A stretch of DNA of 64,000 bases, from positions 744,001 to 808,000 of the forward strand of contig JAUDYN010000006.1 of the NCBI GenBank assembly GCA_030407005.1, written 5' to 3'. Positions 53,902 to 63,698 of this stretch are shown one piece after another. Every line of letters starts with the position of its first letter. Within the stretch, counting starts at the first letter, position 1. The stretch is from Desarmillaria ectypa. Its lineage: Eukaryota; Basidiomycota; Agaricomycetes; Agaricales; Physalacriaceae. The position numbers and the translations under genes are program-made. The notes beneath the pieces were generated by a model that saw only the letters and a program-made list of their open reading frames with translations, did not search any database and was not told the DNA's origin.

Positions 53902-54258
53902 GTACAGTACAAAATGTGATAATGCATACGGTTAGGAGCCGCTTCAGCTCATGCATGATCACATTGTATGCGGCATGGGCACATTGTCACAAGACGTAAC
54001 ATCTCCGTGACACCGCACTACTTAATTCGGCTGGTGTCCTCCTACGGATTTGTATTTTAGTCCCAAAGGCACAGTGAGTTTTGAGCCAATGCATAGGTAT
54101 TTTGGCAAGTGCATGCGTATACATATCCTCCAAATCCGGCATTTTCTGAATGTGACAATGCGTACGGTATACATTATCTATTACATCTTGTGCATAGATC
54201 CCCGCGAATGAGGTCGGGAGTCACCCCATCGTATGCATTATCACATTTTGTACTGTAC
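53902..54258. repeat. Foldback / MITE-like element with perfect 29-nt terminal inverted repeats
   Basis: Bases 53902-53930 (starting gtacagtacaaaatgtgat) are the exact reverse complement of 54230-54258. Inside the ends the arms stay similar but degenerate: cattgtcac and cacaagacgtaa on the left have counterparts on the right, and the inner marks cggatttg / caaatccg pair near the loop. The 357-base unit has no coding frame. This is the shape of a non-autonomous DNA transposon or foldback element. A GTAC target duplication (gtac|agtac...tact|gtac) is possible but cannot be separated from the repeat because it is palindromic. Confidence 0.8.
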
Positions 54259-55044
54259 CTTGTCATTGATGAGCATTTGTACCCGTGCATCTTGTGGCGG
54301 CACGGCAATTAACCAAGAACCGGGGCCCTTGGTTTGGATATTCGTGGAGCCACTGGAAACAAGTATATGGCAAAGTGACAAGGCAGGCACTGTTCGCCGT
54401 CGGAAGGCCACGTAGAAGAATTTCCGAAATAATCAGAACCCATTCCTACAACTTGGCTATAGCTCTCTTTTCTAGGTTGGAATCAAGTAGAATATAGTTC
54501 CGTTTCACAAAAAGGACGTATGCTCCCAGAAATTTACAGCATCATAGCGAGGATGAAAAGGGGTACCCCTATAAGTCAGGGGACATCCGTCAGAGCCAAA
54601 ATTCCAAGATGCCTTCATTGGTGGCGGTCTCGGCATTTGCCACAAAGCCCTTGCCGGACCGGTGACGACCTTTTGATGACGACAACTTTCAAACAATTTT
54701 CTTGACACTTTCCTATAGTACGTCTGCAATGGAAATGATATGATAGTCTAACATCGAATTCACAGTTGTTTGCTTTTTACGACGCTGCATTCCCTAATCT
54801 AGTATCTCTGTATGGTAAAGTGTTCAAAATCAGAGCTGCTGTTCTGAAGCTCAAGTGACTCGATATGCTACGCACAGCCTCTGGCAGCATCAAACTACCT
54901 ACACCAAAATGACTGTCCCGATTCCGTGGAGAATCTATGATTCCAGTCGTTAACGTTTTAACTCTGAAGCGTTCAGTTGAAGCACATTTCCAGAGATGGT
55001 TCACCTGTCCAGCAATGGCAGGTGACAAAGAAAATCTTGAAATG
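54259..55044. other. Intergenic, 0.8 kb
   Basis: 3' flank of the adenylation gene. On the minus strand about 54595-54665 reads GKGFVANAETATNEGILEFWL then stop, which looks protein-like and may be the end of a decayed gene, but no further exon was found. Confidence 0.35.
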
Positions 55045-57057
55045 TCAAATAAACTCTAATGCGCCTGTAGTAGCAACTACCGCTGTGATCCGTTGCAGTT
55101 CTACTTTATCTATTTTACCATTTCTTAGTCAACGAATTAACGATTGATTTGCTTGCGATATGCCAATAAAATAGGACAAACCTTGTTAAAGGAAGATATT
55201 TTAGGGGAAGAAACTTGGCAGGAACAGCATAACTGGGATGTATGCGCGTAACTGCCTCCCGGATAATACTTGGATCCACAGTTTCTGGCGAATAGAAAGA
55301 CCACAGCTCGCCATCAACCAACAGAGAGCATGCACTTGAGATTTCGGGGCAGCGAAGTACTGTTGCGGTTATCCCATCAAGTTCAACACGAAATCCCTCG
55401 ATATAATATGAGATGTTCCAGTTGGTTAAAAATGAAGTCAGACCAGCTTACCTTGATTTTAACTTGGTCGTCGAGGCGGCCCAGAGGTTCAATTTGCCCG
55501 TCCTCATGAATTTTCCCTAGATCTCCGGTGTTATACATCCACCTGGAGGACGGACGTGAGCTTTTCTTCGAATTTGATCCATAGGTTTTACCGTGATTCG
55601 TCGCGAAATGGATCCGGAACGTATTTTATGGCGGTCAGTGTGGGCCGTTTCAAGTAGCCTTGAGTGACTCCGTGGCCACCACTCCAAATTATGCCTGTCG
55701 CACCCACTGAAACTGGCCGTAAGTCGTCATCAAGTATATAGATAGAGTTGTTCGGGGTTGGGGATCCTATCGAAAGTGGGACTCCCGGTACATGTTTGCG
55801 CATCGTGTTGACGATAGTGACCTTCAGGATTTACTGATCAACTTGAGGTCCTGTTGAATGACCAAGAGCCACGATTCTCACCTCAGTAGGGCCATAAGCA
55901 TTGTAGAACGTTGCTTGCTTTGCCCATCTATCTGCAAGAAGCTGAGAGCACGGTTCACCGGCAGTAGCAATGACTTTGACATTAGGATAATCCACAGGAT
56001 CATGTGAGGCTAGAATTGATGGAGTCGCAATTATCACGTCGACCTTCTTCATCACAGAAATCCAGTCTGCGCGTCGGGGTCCACGCAGGTAGAGTGTGCC
56101 GCCATTGATGAGGCATCCAAGGGTTTCCCAAACGCACATGTCGAACGCGATGTTCAATAGTTGGGCAACTTTAGTACCCCGACGAATACCTAGGTTTCCA
56201 GGAGAGAGAGATAACACTTGTTGGGCTTCGCGTCAATTGGCGCTTAGTGCTAAAGGGGAAAACACACAATTCATGACATTGGAATGACTGACGATGACTC
56301 CCTTCGGCTCTCCGGTCGTACCTGTTCCAGGATGTGTGAGTTAAGGCTACAACTGAGAATAAAATGTCCTTTTACCCGAAGTGTAAACAATATATGCCTT
56401 GTCGGAGCCTCGGCCTTTCCAAGGTGGTTGTATTTCAATAGCGTTTTCTTCCAAGAGCTCCATAATATCCTCTGTGCAGAAGTTCTGAGGCGGTAACAGG
56501 CCCTTACGAGACGCGAAGACCCTTGAATATAGAGTAAAGGATGGTTCTGCATCGGCAAAGATCCCTCGAAGAGTATCATCGGTGATGAGCTGTCCATCTA
56601 ATGGAACATACGCGGCACCGGCGCGAAGAACACCGAAGATAGCGACTATGTGATGGATGGAGTGCTCTCCGACGAGACACACGAGTGATCCGGGAGAAAC
56701 TCCCCTGGTTCGCAGGAAGGACGATACACGTAATGAGAGTCTGTCGAGTTGTTGGTAAGCCAGAGAATTTCCAACATGATCGACAATGGCAGGATCAGAA
56801 GGGAAGGATTTAGAAATGGCTTCGAAAGCGTCGTGGATGCAGGCATGCTTGACGAGAGTATTGGTCCCAAAGCTGATGCTCAGCTCCGGGTCATGTCTCT
56901 TCTCGGAGCCACATCCTCTGAAGAGGGTCGACCAAGGGTATGGAATTTCCCATGCGGTGAAAAATGGAGCAACCGCCGTGAACAAATTCTTGAAAAAAGC
57001 AAATACGCAAAGCATCGGCGAGTTAGGCGTTGCTCGAGAGCCACAGGCGACCGGCAT
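55045..57057 (-). CDS. Stand-alone adenylation-domain (NRPS-like AMP-binding) enzyme
   Basis: Acyl- or aminoacyl-adenylate-forming enzyme. Core motifs read in order across several introns: SLAYQQLDRLSLRVSSFL (A1 region), LRAGAAYVPLDG (A2), AYIVYTSG-TTGEPKGVIVSH (A3), NIAFDMCVWE (A4), FYNAYGPTEV (A5), WSGGHGVTQGYLKRP (A6), MYNTGDLGKI (A7), GRLDDQVKIK (A8) and, after the last intron, R-NGKIDKVEL (A10 with its lysine). All catalytic positions are present. The protein stops about 15 residues after A10, so there is no carrier, reductase or thioesterase domain behind it, unlike most fungal NRPS-like enzymes. The true N-terminus is unclear: frames upstream (57067-57306) may contribute an exon. The acid substrate cannot be predicted by eye. 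The condensation-like gene follows upstream on the same strand. Confidence 0.85.
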
Positions 57058-57336
57058 AAGGAACGGCTATTGCAATGAAGTATATTTAAATGAAGCTACT
57101 TCACCTTTCTGATGCATATGCAGAGCTTGATGCTGTTCCATATTAACGCACAGCAAGGACACAGACTCTGTTCCCGGATTGGACGGGTTTGATAAAAATG
57201 CCGGGAATAATATATCTATCTTAGGTGTCACAGAAGATGGAATATTCTCGTAACTGCCTCGCTTTACGCGTGTATTGTATCGGTTCGGGACAAGGGCCTG
57301 GACCATGTTTGACCAGGTCGTCTGTCTGGGTATAAA

Positions 57337-57519
57337 TCATCGATCTCGACGCCGCGGCCCGCCTAGTAAAAGAAGATGACCAGCATCGAATAGAAGATTC
57401 TCTTCTAGTTTCGCTGATTGTGTGGATAGAAGACTCCAAGTATCTGTAATCAGCTTCTTGATCGTACCTTCAGAAGCAGGACTAGTGGAGCTTATAGACC
57501 GGGGGATGTGTACCAGCAC
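57337..57519 (-). pseudogene. Carrier (thiolation) domain-like remnant
   Basis: The 60-codon frame reads EGTIKKLITDTWSLL, then AKLEENLLFDAGHLLLL, closely following helix 1 and the approach to the phosphopantetheine site of a peptidyl carrier domain (usual DxFFDxGGxSL). The serine that carries the cofactor is missing and one residue is lost. After this the frame runs into PRRRDR and stop; the continuation looks shifted by one base (AGRGVEIDDLY in the next frame). It lies between the condensation-like and adenylation genes. It may be a decayed T domain, or an N-terminal exon of the adenylation gene with an intron I could not place. Confidence 0.35.
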
Positions 57520-57700
57520 GTGCAGATGAACTAAGGAACAATTGAGCCAACTTGATGAGCGCCGGAGCTGGTACTAGTGACTGGGAACATTAACGTTGGT
57601 CTATCACGCACGCCAAGGCCAGACCTATATTACACGATCCCGAGCGAATAATCATGATCTGACTCGTCGCCCGTTTCCATAAGTTAGATGTGTCCGAGAA

Positions 57701-59534
57701 CTATGGCAGTAAAGTAAGGGCTTGTCGCCGAATCTCGTCGACATACTTCTGTAAGTATTCTCGATCCCAAATATCGTTAGCCTAATGTGACTCATCATCA
57801 GGAGCTTGAAATACAAACAATGGAAGATTCTCACCTCTACTTGGATCACTATCTCCGACTTCATAGTCCACGCATGAGTAAGCCTGGATTGTATTCATTC
57901 AATGCCCTTGGAGATGAACGTAGGGGAGGTACGTACGGATTGGGCATTGTTAGCCGATGGCCAAAAGCCATGTCATGTATCTTGATTAGCGCCGCTTGCG
58001 TGGAATCACCGTTAGGATATAACATTGTAGGTGTGACGGCATCCACGACACCGAGGTTAGTATTAGTCGTTGCCAATGGATTATGAGTAATTCCTGGTCT
58101 TCGCGGAGGGCTCAAAGTCATCAGGGCGGCCGAAAGATGCGGAAGGTGCGGATTGGTCAGAAAAAAGTTCCATTGGTCCTTGAGCGACCGCATGATGAAT
58201 CCAAGCTGTTCTTTGCCTGGCAACAGGGAGGAAAATGACGAATAATCGATACGAAGCGGAACAAGAGTCATCTGTGAGATGAATCTATCTTTCACTTGCA
58301 TCTCCGGAGTTAGCCAAGATTGCAAAGAAATGCTGTATACAATTTTTTGAATTGCCGAAAGATACGGTGAAAGCGAAGAACACACATGCTGATAGGGAAG
58401 GATATATTCGCTTGGGGCGCTTCTTCGTCTGTGACCGGGTTCAAGGCAAAGATGGCAAGTATTTGAGCGGCTCCGAAAAGATGAGTAACGGTGCATCCCA
58501 ATGCCTTGACTTCCTTGAGCAAATCGCGAGCCAATTCAGGACTTATCGTATTGCGAACACGGATAGACAGTCCCGTTCGCGTCGTCTCCGTACGCTGGGC
58601 GACAAGACTGTGGGAAACCTGGGGAACCATATATGAGCAACATACGACAAAACGGAAGACCAGTTATACCGGTCTATATTCGTGAGCCTCTTTGATCTTG
58701 CCTAGTAGCTCGAATCCCGCAGCGTCAGCATTCAGACGCGGCCCACCTGTCGACGTAACAGGTCCTGGCGGAAGATTGGCCCACTCTGTGCCCCAGGCGG
58801 CCAACATGATGTCACTAGAGCTATCAGATACCATGGCTTCAAAAAGTATCTTGAACGCGTTGAAAGTGGGGCGGGCGTCCATAATGGTGTGACTACCATG
58901 CATAAACAACCCGTAGGAGCTAGGCTGATCTCGTAGACGGAACATTATGCACTTCATGATATCTTCTTTGCCTGGAGTCTCTAGCTTGCGCTGGTTGATC
59001 ATAGCAACGAAATCGTCGGTGTCCATTGGTTCATCGAGTATTTCGACTGAGCGTTCCACCCATTCCATGACAACTTGAGCGTCTTTGGCTGGACGATAGA
59101 CCCAAGACCTTAGTTCAGGATCGTGAATGCCTGCTTCTAGAGATGCTGCGATATTAGGACAAAGGAACCTGAAGCCGAGCGGTTAAGGACTTTGTCAGCT
59201 TTACATTCTTTAGAAATACCTCAATTTGGCCCATGCAAATCGCAGACGCGTATGCAACTCTTGCAGGGAAAGTGGGGTTTCGAATGTGAATCCCATACAA
59301 CATTCGGCCAGGCTACAACTCTTAGTGAGATTTCATCGGTCAGAATATTCACAATCCTACCCATCGTAGAAACGGCCAAACTGGTCATTCATTAACTCGG
59401 AACCCAGAAGAGGTCTGAAATAAAAGAATCAGAATGATAACGGCCAATATCGATCGGTAGGATGACCTAGTATACACAATGCCAGAGTCCCTCTGGACAG
59501 TGGTCCACGCCGGTTCGTTAACGACGACATTCAT
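57701..59534 (-). CDS. Condensation-domain-like HxxxD acyltransferase
   Basis: Likely transfers an acyl group to an alcohol or amine using a CoA- or carrier-bound donor. The start MNVVVNEPAWTTVQRD is spliced to PLLGSELMNDQFGRFYDG, then CSLAECCMGFTFETPLSLQEL, RLRFAWAKL-RFLCPNIAASLE and WVYRPAKDAQVVMEWVERSVE. The catalytic motif is in MHGSHTIMDARPTF (H-T-I-M-D). The C-terminal half has MVPQVSHSLVAQRTETTRTGL, VTHLFGAAQILAIF and PNP-LTHAWTMKSEIVIQVE, ending RRQALTLLP at 57701. Seven or more exons, about 510 residues, the size of a single C domain. Fungal homologues occur as free-standing proteins near terpene and NRPS-like genes. No second catalytic-tunnel motif (DFGWG) was found, so the exact subfamily is open. 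Confidence 0.78.
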
Positions 59535-59827
59535 CGTGGAAGAGAAAGAAGAAACTCAGGCTGCGGATATTACCTGGCATGTGAAGTCCTTGAGGGTCCT
59601 TACCACAGCCATGGTTTAGTCTATAATTGTTCACGACCCAGGTGAGCTCGTGGTGGTTCGGTTCCAAGTTTATCCGCGATTACAAAGCTGCCCGATCAAT
59701 CTGGAAAACTTTGCGGAAACCGAAGTTGTACCCATGCTTACGCGGTCGGCGAGATGACTGATGGGAAAAGCTGCAAACAAGGGAGACGAACTCTCGCTCT
59801 GATTCTGTTCTCGCAGTACCCACCACC

Positions 59828-61145
59828 ATGGCATTCGCTTTTCGTCGTCAGCCTCTAAAAACTATCTATCTGACGGGCAGGGTTGCTGCTTTGCTCTTCG
59901 TGCAGGTGCCCTTCTGGTCCGTGCTGTATGCAATTCCTGCTGCCAGGCCTCGTCCGTCGTGGTCTTTATCGAGATGCCTCATTGTTTCGGTATACCGTGC
60001 TTTCATCAATGTCATGTACAACACGACGCTAATGGCGTCTGAATCACCGGAGAAATTCTCCAAAGAGGCTGAAAAAGTGGGGTTTGTTTGGGTTGACCCA
60101 GCACCGGAACTGTTGAGCGGCGAAGTGAAGACCTTGGCCGAAAAGAATAACGTTGCATCTGAAAGGACATCGGGTTTCTGGTACGGACCGAGAGGCCCCG
60201 ATGGCAAGTTTGGCCAACCGGCGCTTGCGAACGAAAAGGTTATCTATCATTTCCATGGTTCGTCTTTCTGTCCCCATATGTATTAACACTCCCTGATTCG
60301 ACATCTATTTACGCAGGGGGTGGATTTGTTGTATGTCTGTTTAGATGTCCAGGTGCCTGCATGTAGCTGAAGTGCAAATATTTTAGATGGGTACCGCACA
60401 TCCGTCGAATGGATCCATGGCTACCTTGGCAAACGGCCTTCTGGAGCATTTCCCCGCCAATACTCACCTTTTTGCCCTCGAATATCGTCTCTCTTCCCAT
60501 GAGCCATTTGCGGTTGCAAATCCTTTCCCCGCCGCTCTCCTTGACGCTTTGGCTGGATACAAATACCTCGTTGAATCTCTGCGATATGATCCTAAGAATA
60601 TTATTATCGGGGGAGATTCAGCAGGCGGGACTCTTGCCTTTTGGTTAGCGAGATACCTAGCCATCAGTAATCTGCCTAATCTGCCTAACGCTGGCGGCCT
60701 CCTTCTCCTATCTCCCACCGTCGACTGGGCAAACACTTACACAGACCATGAGTCCTCTATGCACAAACACTCCTCCACCGATTTTGTCTATACCATTCTT
60801 ACATGCGGATACACTCTGCGAGCGCTTATGGGAAATTTACCATTGGCAGATGCGCCTTTGAATGTCTGGATTGCTCCGGGATCGAAGCAAAATGATACTC
60901 CAGGTTTATTTACTGGTCTGACGAAGACTGTCATTGTGGCCGGCGGCGCAGAGCAAACGCTGGATGCTATGGTGGTCCTACGAGACCGGTTGGAGAGGGA
61001 TATAGGGAAAGACGACGTGGAGTATATCGAGAAACCTGACGCAACTCATGATTACCTCACTGCCTCATGGCATGAGCCTGAGAGGACGGAGACCTTGGTT
61101 GAGCTGGGACAGTGGGCTAAAGATAAGATTTGGCCCACGGCCTGA
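59828..61145 (+). CDS. Membrane-anchored alpha/beta hydrolase, HSL-type esterase
   Basis: Three exons, 59828-60257, 60317-60330 and 60387-61145, encode 400 residues. The start context caccaccATGg is strong. Residues 10-40 (TIYLTGRVAALLFVQVPFWS) form an N-terminal membrane anchor or signal-anchor. The catalytic domain has the oxyanion HGGGFVMGT, formed only by joining all three exons, then LEYRLSSHEPF, GGDSAGGTLAFWLAR (nucleophile Ser) and THDYLTASW (His). HGGG plus GDSAG define the hormone-sensitive-lipase-like family. Similar enzymes lie in many basidiomycete terpenoid clusters, where they deacylate intermediates. It is divergent from the acyltransferase across about 290 bases, so the two may share regulation. 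Confidence 0.92.
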
Positions 61146-61324
61146 AGGCAACAGGTTTTTCTTCTCTTACAAGTCGTAGTCTGCCGTAGTACTTTCTTTG
61201 GATAAAAATCGGTCGCTGATTGTTTGGATACCACTTTACAATGCAAAGCATTAGTTTTTTTTAGTTTTTTTTTAGTTGGTTATGTTTTGTAGTTTACTTG
61301 CGGCCCGCCCAATGCCGAACAATC

Positions 61325-62376
61325 ATGCCTTTGCCTTCCCAAACACCTCATCGAACGCCGCTTCGTCGGATATCTCAAGGATCTCTTTTCCGTCTTTCAC
61401 GTTCAGGCGCGAATCCAGACACCCCTCATGGCCTGGGATTTCTCGAGCCAGCTATGGCAGAGTTCATCGATGAAACAGAAGCCTTGCAGAACAACGTCGA
61501 GGGCCTAAAGCATCTCAGCGACTCGCTTGCGACGTTTAACGAATCATTTGCCAGCTTGCTATACGTGATGGACATGAATGCTTTGACGATAGACTGGCCA
61601 CAGGCGCGTCTTTACATCTAACAGGACTGACCAATGATTGATGGTCCTGTAGGCTCCGACCGACGCGTCGTTTCTCCTTGCCAGGAGAAGAGCAGGTAAG
61701 AAATAACTGTTTGCCCTCTCAGTGAGCATCTTATTGCTGGATCCAGAGGAAGACGCGCTCGCTGCGCTTCAGGCCGCAGAGGAGGCCAAACGAAATTTGG
61801 AAACAGCGGCAGGTCCCTCAAACCCTGCAGACAAGACGACAGCGACAGTAACAGAGCTGGAAACAGCATACATGACTTCCGGAAACATTACCAAATCCTC
61901 AGCACCCCAGAAGAAGAAAGGGAAGAAGCCAAAACTGACAACAAAGGAGAGGAAGGAACGCAGCGTTCGTTGTTTTCGGCATTCATCCTCATCACCTACG
62001 AACTTATTGCCTCACTTTAGCTGGAGATTGAAAAAATCATATCATGCCTACCACTTGAATTCCGCGGAAGTGATCCTACACTTCGTCGCAATATGGAAAT
62101 GGTCATAGAGGGCATGATAGATTCTCTCAATCAAGTTGTCAAGCGTACGCATCCTCCCGCTCAATTTATTCCCACCCTGATAGCGTACAATCAGTGACCG
62201 ACCTGATACTACCTGATCTTCCACAAGCACGAGTTAACAAGTGTCTCATAGCGTTAGTGAACAGAAAGATCGTACGAAAGGACAATAGTACAGTAAGATT
62301 AATCTTTCCTATTCATCGTTCCAAGCTGACGCATAATAAGGGGGCGGTTCTCTACCATTGGCAGGGGTTGCAATGA
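61325..62376 (+). CDS. DAM1: DASH/Dam1 complex subunit Dam1
   Basis: Kinetochore-microtubule coupling protein. The start MPLPSQTPHRTPLRRISQGS leads to FLEPAMAEFIDETEALQNNVEGL and then LATFNESFASLLYVMDMNAL, the conserved Dam1 core. The first intron (61604-61652) begins GC and is needed to join WPQ to APTDASFLLARRRA; the next intron joins to EEDALAALQAAEEAKR. A Lys-rich stretch (KKKGKKPKLTTKERKERS) is followed by a C-terminal region, LEIEKIISCLPLEFRGSD, MVIEGMIDSLN and QARVNKCLIALVNRKIV, ending LYHWQGLQ. About 265 residues in six exons. The core identification is good; the C-terminal region is longer than in yeast-type Dam1 and may form a small helical or winged fold. The 3' end overlaps the SDR gene on the other strand. 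Confidence 0.8.
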
Positions 62377-63698
62377 TTGAGCGTTGCCTACTCCTGCTGT
62401 GTCGGCCTTGTACATTAGATATCCGCTGTACGATATTTGCGCTGATTCCGCCTTTAAAGCAATCACGTCTTCGATACTTCTCCAGTCCATTGGGAGCGTG
62501 TACGAAGACCATTCTGGTGCTTGAGCAACATACATTAGATGGTCGGCGCTCTTTTGAGATGATCTCAAGAGCGTCCCTATATAAAAACCAGCATGGGGAA
62601 ACTATAGCGAACCGCTTTCGCCCGACTTCTGCTGAAGGTCGAGACGTCAAGGCGAGGACGTAAGCCCTGGCAGCATCACGGATATCGATAGCGCCTGGAG
62701 CACCTGGGAACTTAGTGTTGCCGGGTCGAAGGAGCGCGTAAATATTCTCATTCGTGGAAAAGGCACTGAGGTCGGGCTCAGAAATGAGGTGTTCAGAACC
62801 AGGAGCGAAAGGCCCGTAATTGTAAGAAGGTCCAACTGTGCAGAGAGAGGCCGTGTAAGTTTGAGTGAAACGAGATGAATGGACGTAAACATACTGAGTG
62901 TAACATCTATTTCTGGATGTTTCTCCGCGAATTCAACGACTGCTAGGTCTGCATATTTCTTCTGGGCTACGTGAACGGGCAATGGCTGTCCAGAGGCTAT
63001 AGCCTGCTCTTTGGTAACAGGATTCTAATCCGGAATTACTGTAATAAGTAAAAAGTGGATAGAATATCGAGGACATACTTACCATTGGGGCCGAATGTTC
63101 CCTGAGGGAAGGGATGTGTCACGACAGAACCGGTGACAACGATTCTGTGAACTTTCGCCTGGACAGCCTCCCGTAAAACGTGAAGAGATCCATCGACACT
63201 GCTCTACGAGACGAGGTATCCATGTTAGCCGACGAATGGTTAGACAGGAGAAGAAACTTACTTTAAAAGCTGTTTTTGGATCAACTTGTCCCGGAAGAGG
63301 TACTGCAGCATGTATTATTCCATCAACACCTTGTAGAAGGAATGTGAGCTCGATGGAGTACACTTAAAGTTAGCAGCAAGCTCTCTTACCTTTGAGATAG
63401 TGACTCAAGTCGGGGACCTTGACGACCTCGAATCTATCACTACTGTAGTTGACGGAGAGAGCTTTCTTCAGGTCGCACTAGAATAAAACATTGTCAATCT
63501 CAGTTTTTTACTGCGTCATGGATAAAACACACGCTCGAACGGAGTACTCCGAGTCTAACAATTGGGTCAAAATGTGGAAGCCGATGAAGCCTGAGCCTCC
63601 GGTGACCTGGAGGAAGAGCTGGCGAGTCACACAAAGAGATGCAAGTCTATGACGTTGCTCACGAATATTAAACCAGAGTTTGAGTCGCTGGATGACAT
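62301..63698 (-). CDS. Atypical NAD-dependent epimerase/reductase (extended SDR), possibly decayed
   Basis: The start MSSSDSNSGLIF is spliced to VTGGSGFIGFHILTQLLDSEYSVRA, the dinucleotide-binding motif. Then GVDGIIHAAVPLPGQVDP, HRIVVTGSVVTHPFPQGTFGP, and LPVHVAQKKYADLAVVEFA follow. The last is the catalytic YxxxK position, but Tyr is replaced by His (cac codon, checked on the minus strand). Later: YNYGPFAPGSEH, AIDIRDAARAYVLAL. Near 62545-62552 the reading frame must change by one base to go from DALEIISKER to ADHLMYVAQAPEWSSYTLP, with no usable intron. The frame after that ends at 62301, overlapping the last DAM1 exon antisense. About 330 residues. Either a pseudogene in progress, a sequence error, or an SDR with altered chemistry. 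Confidence 0.7.
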
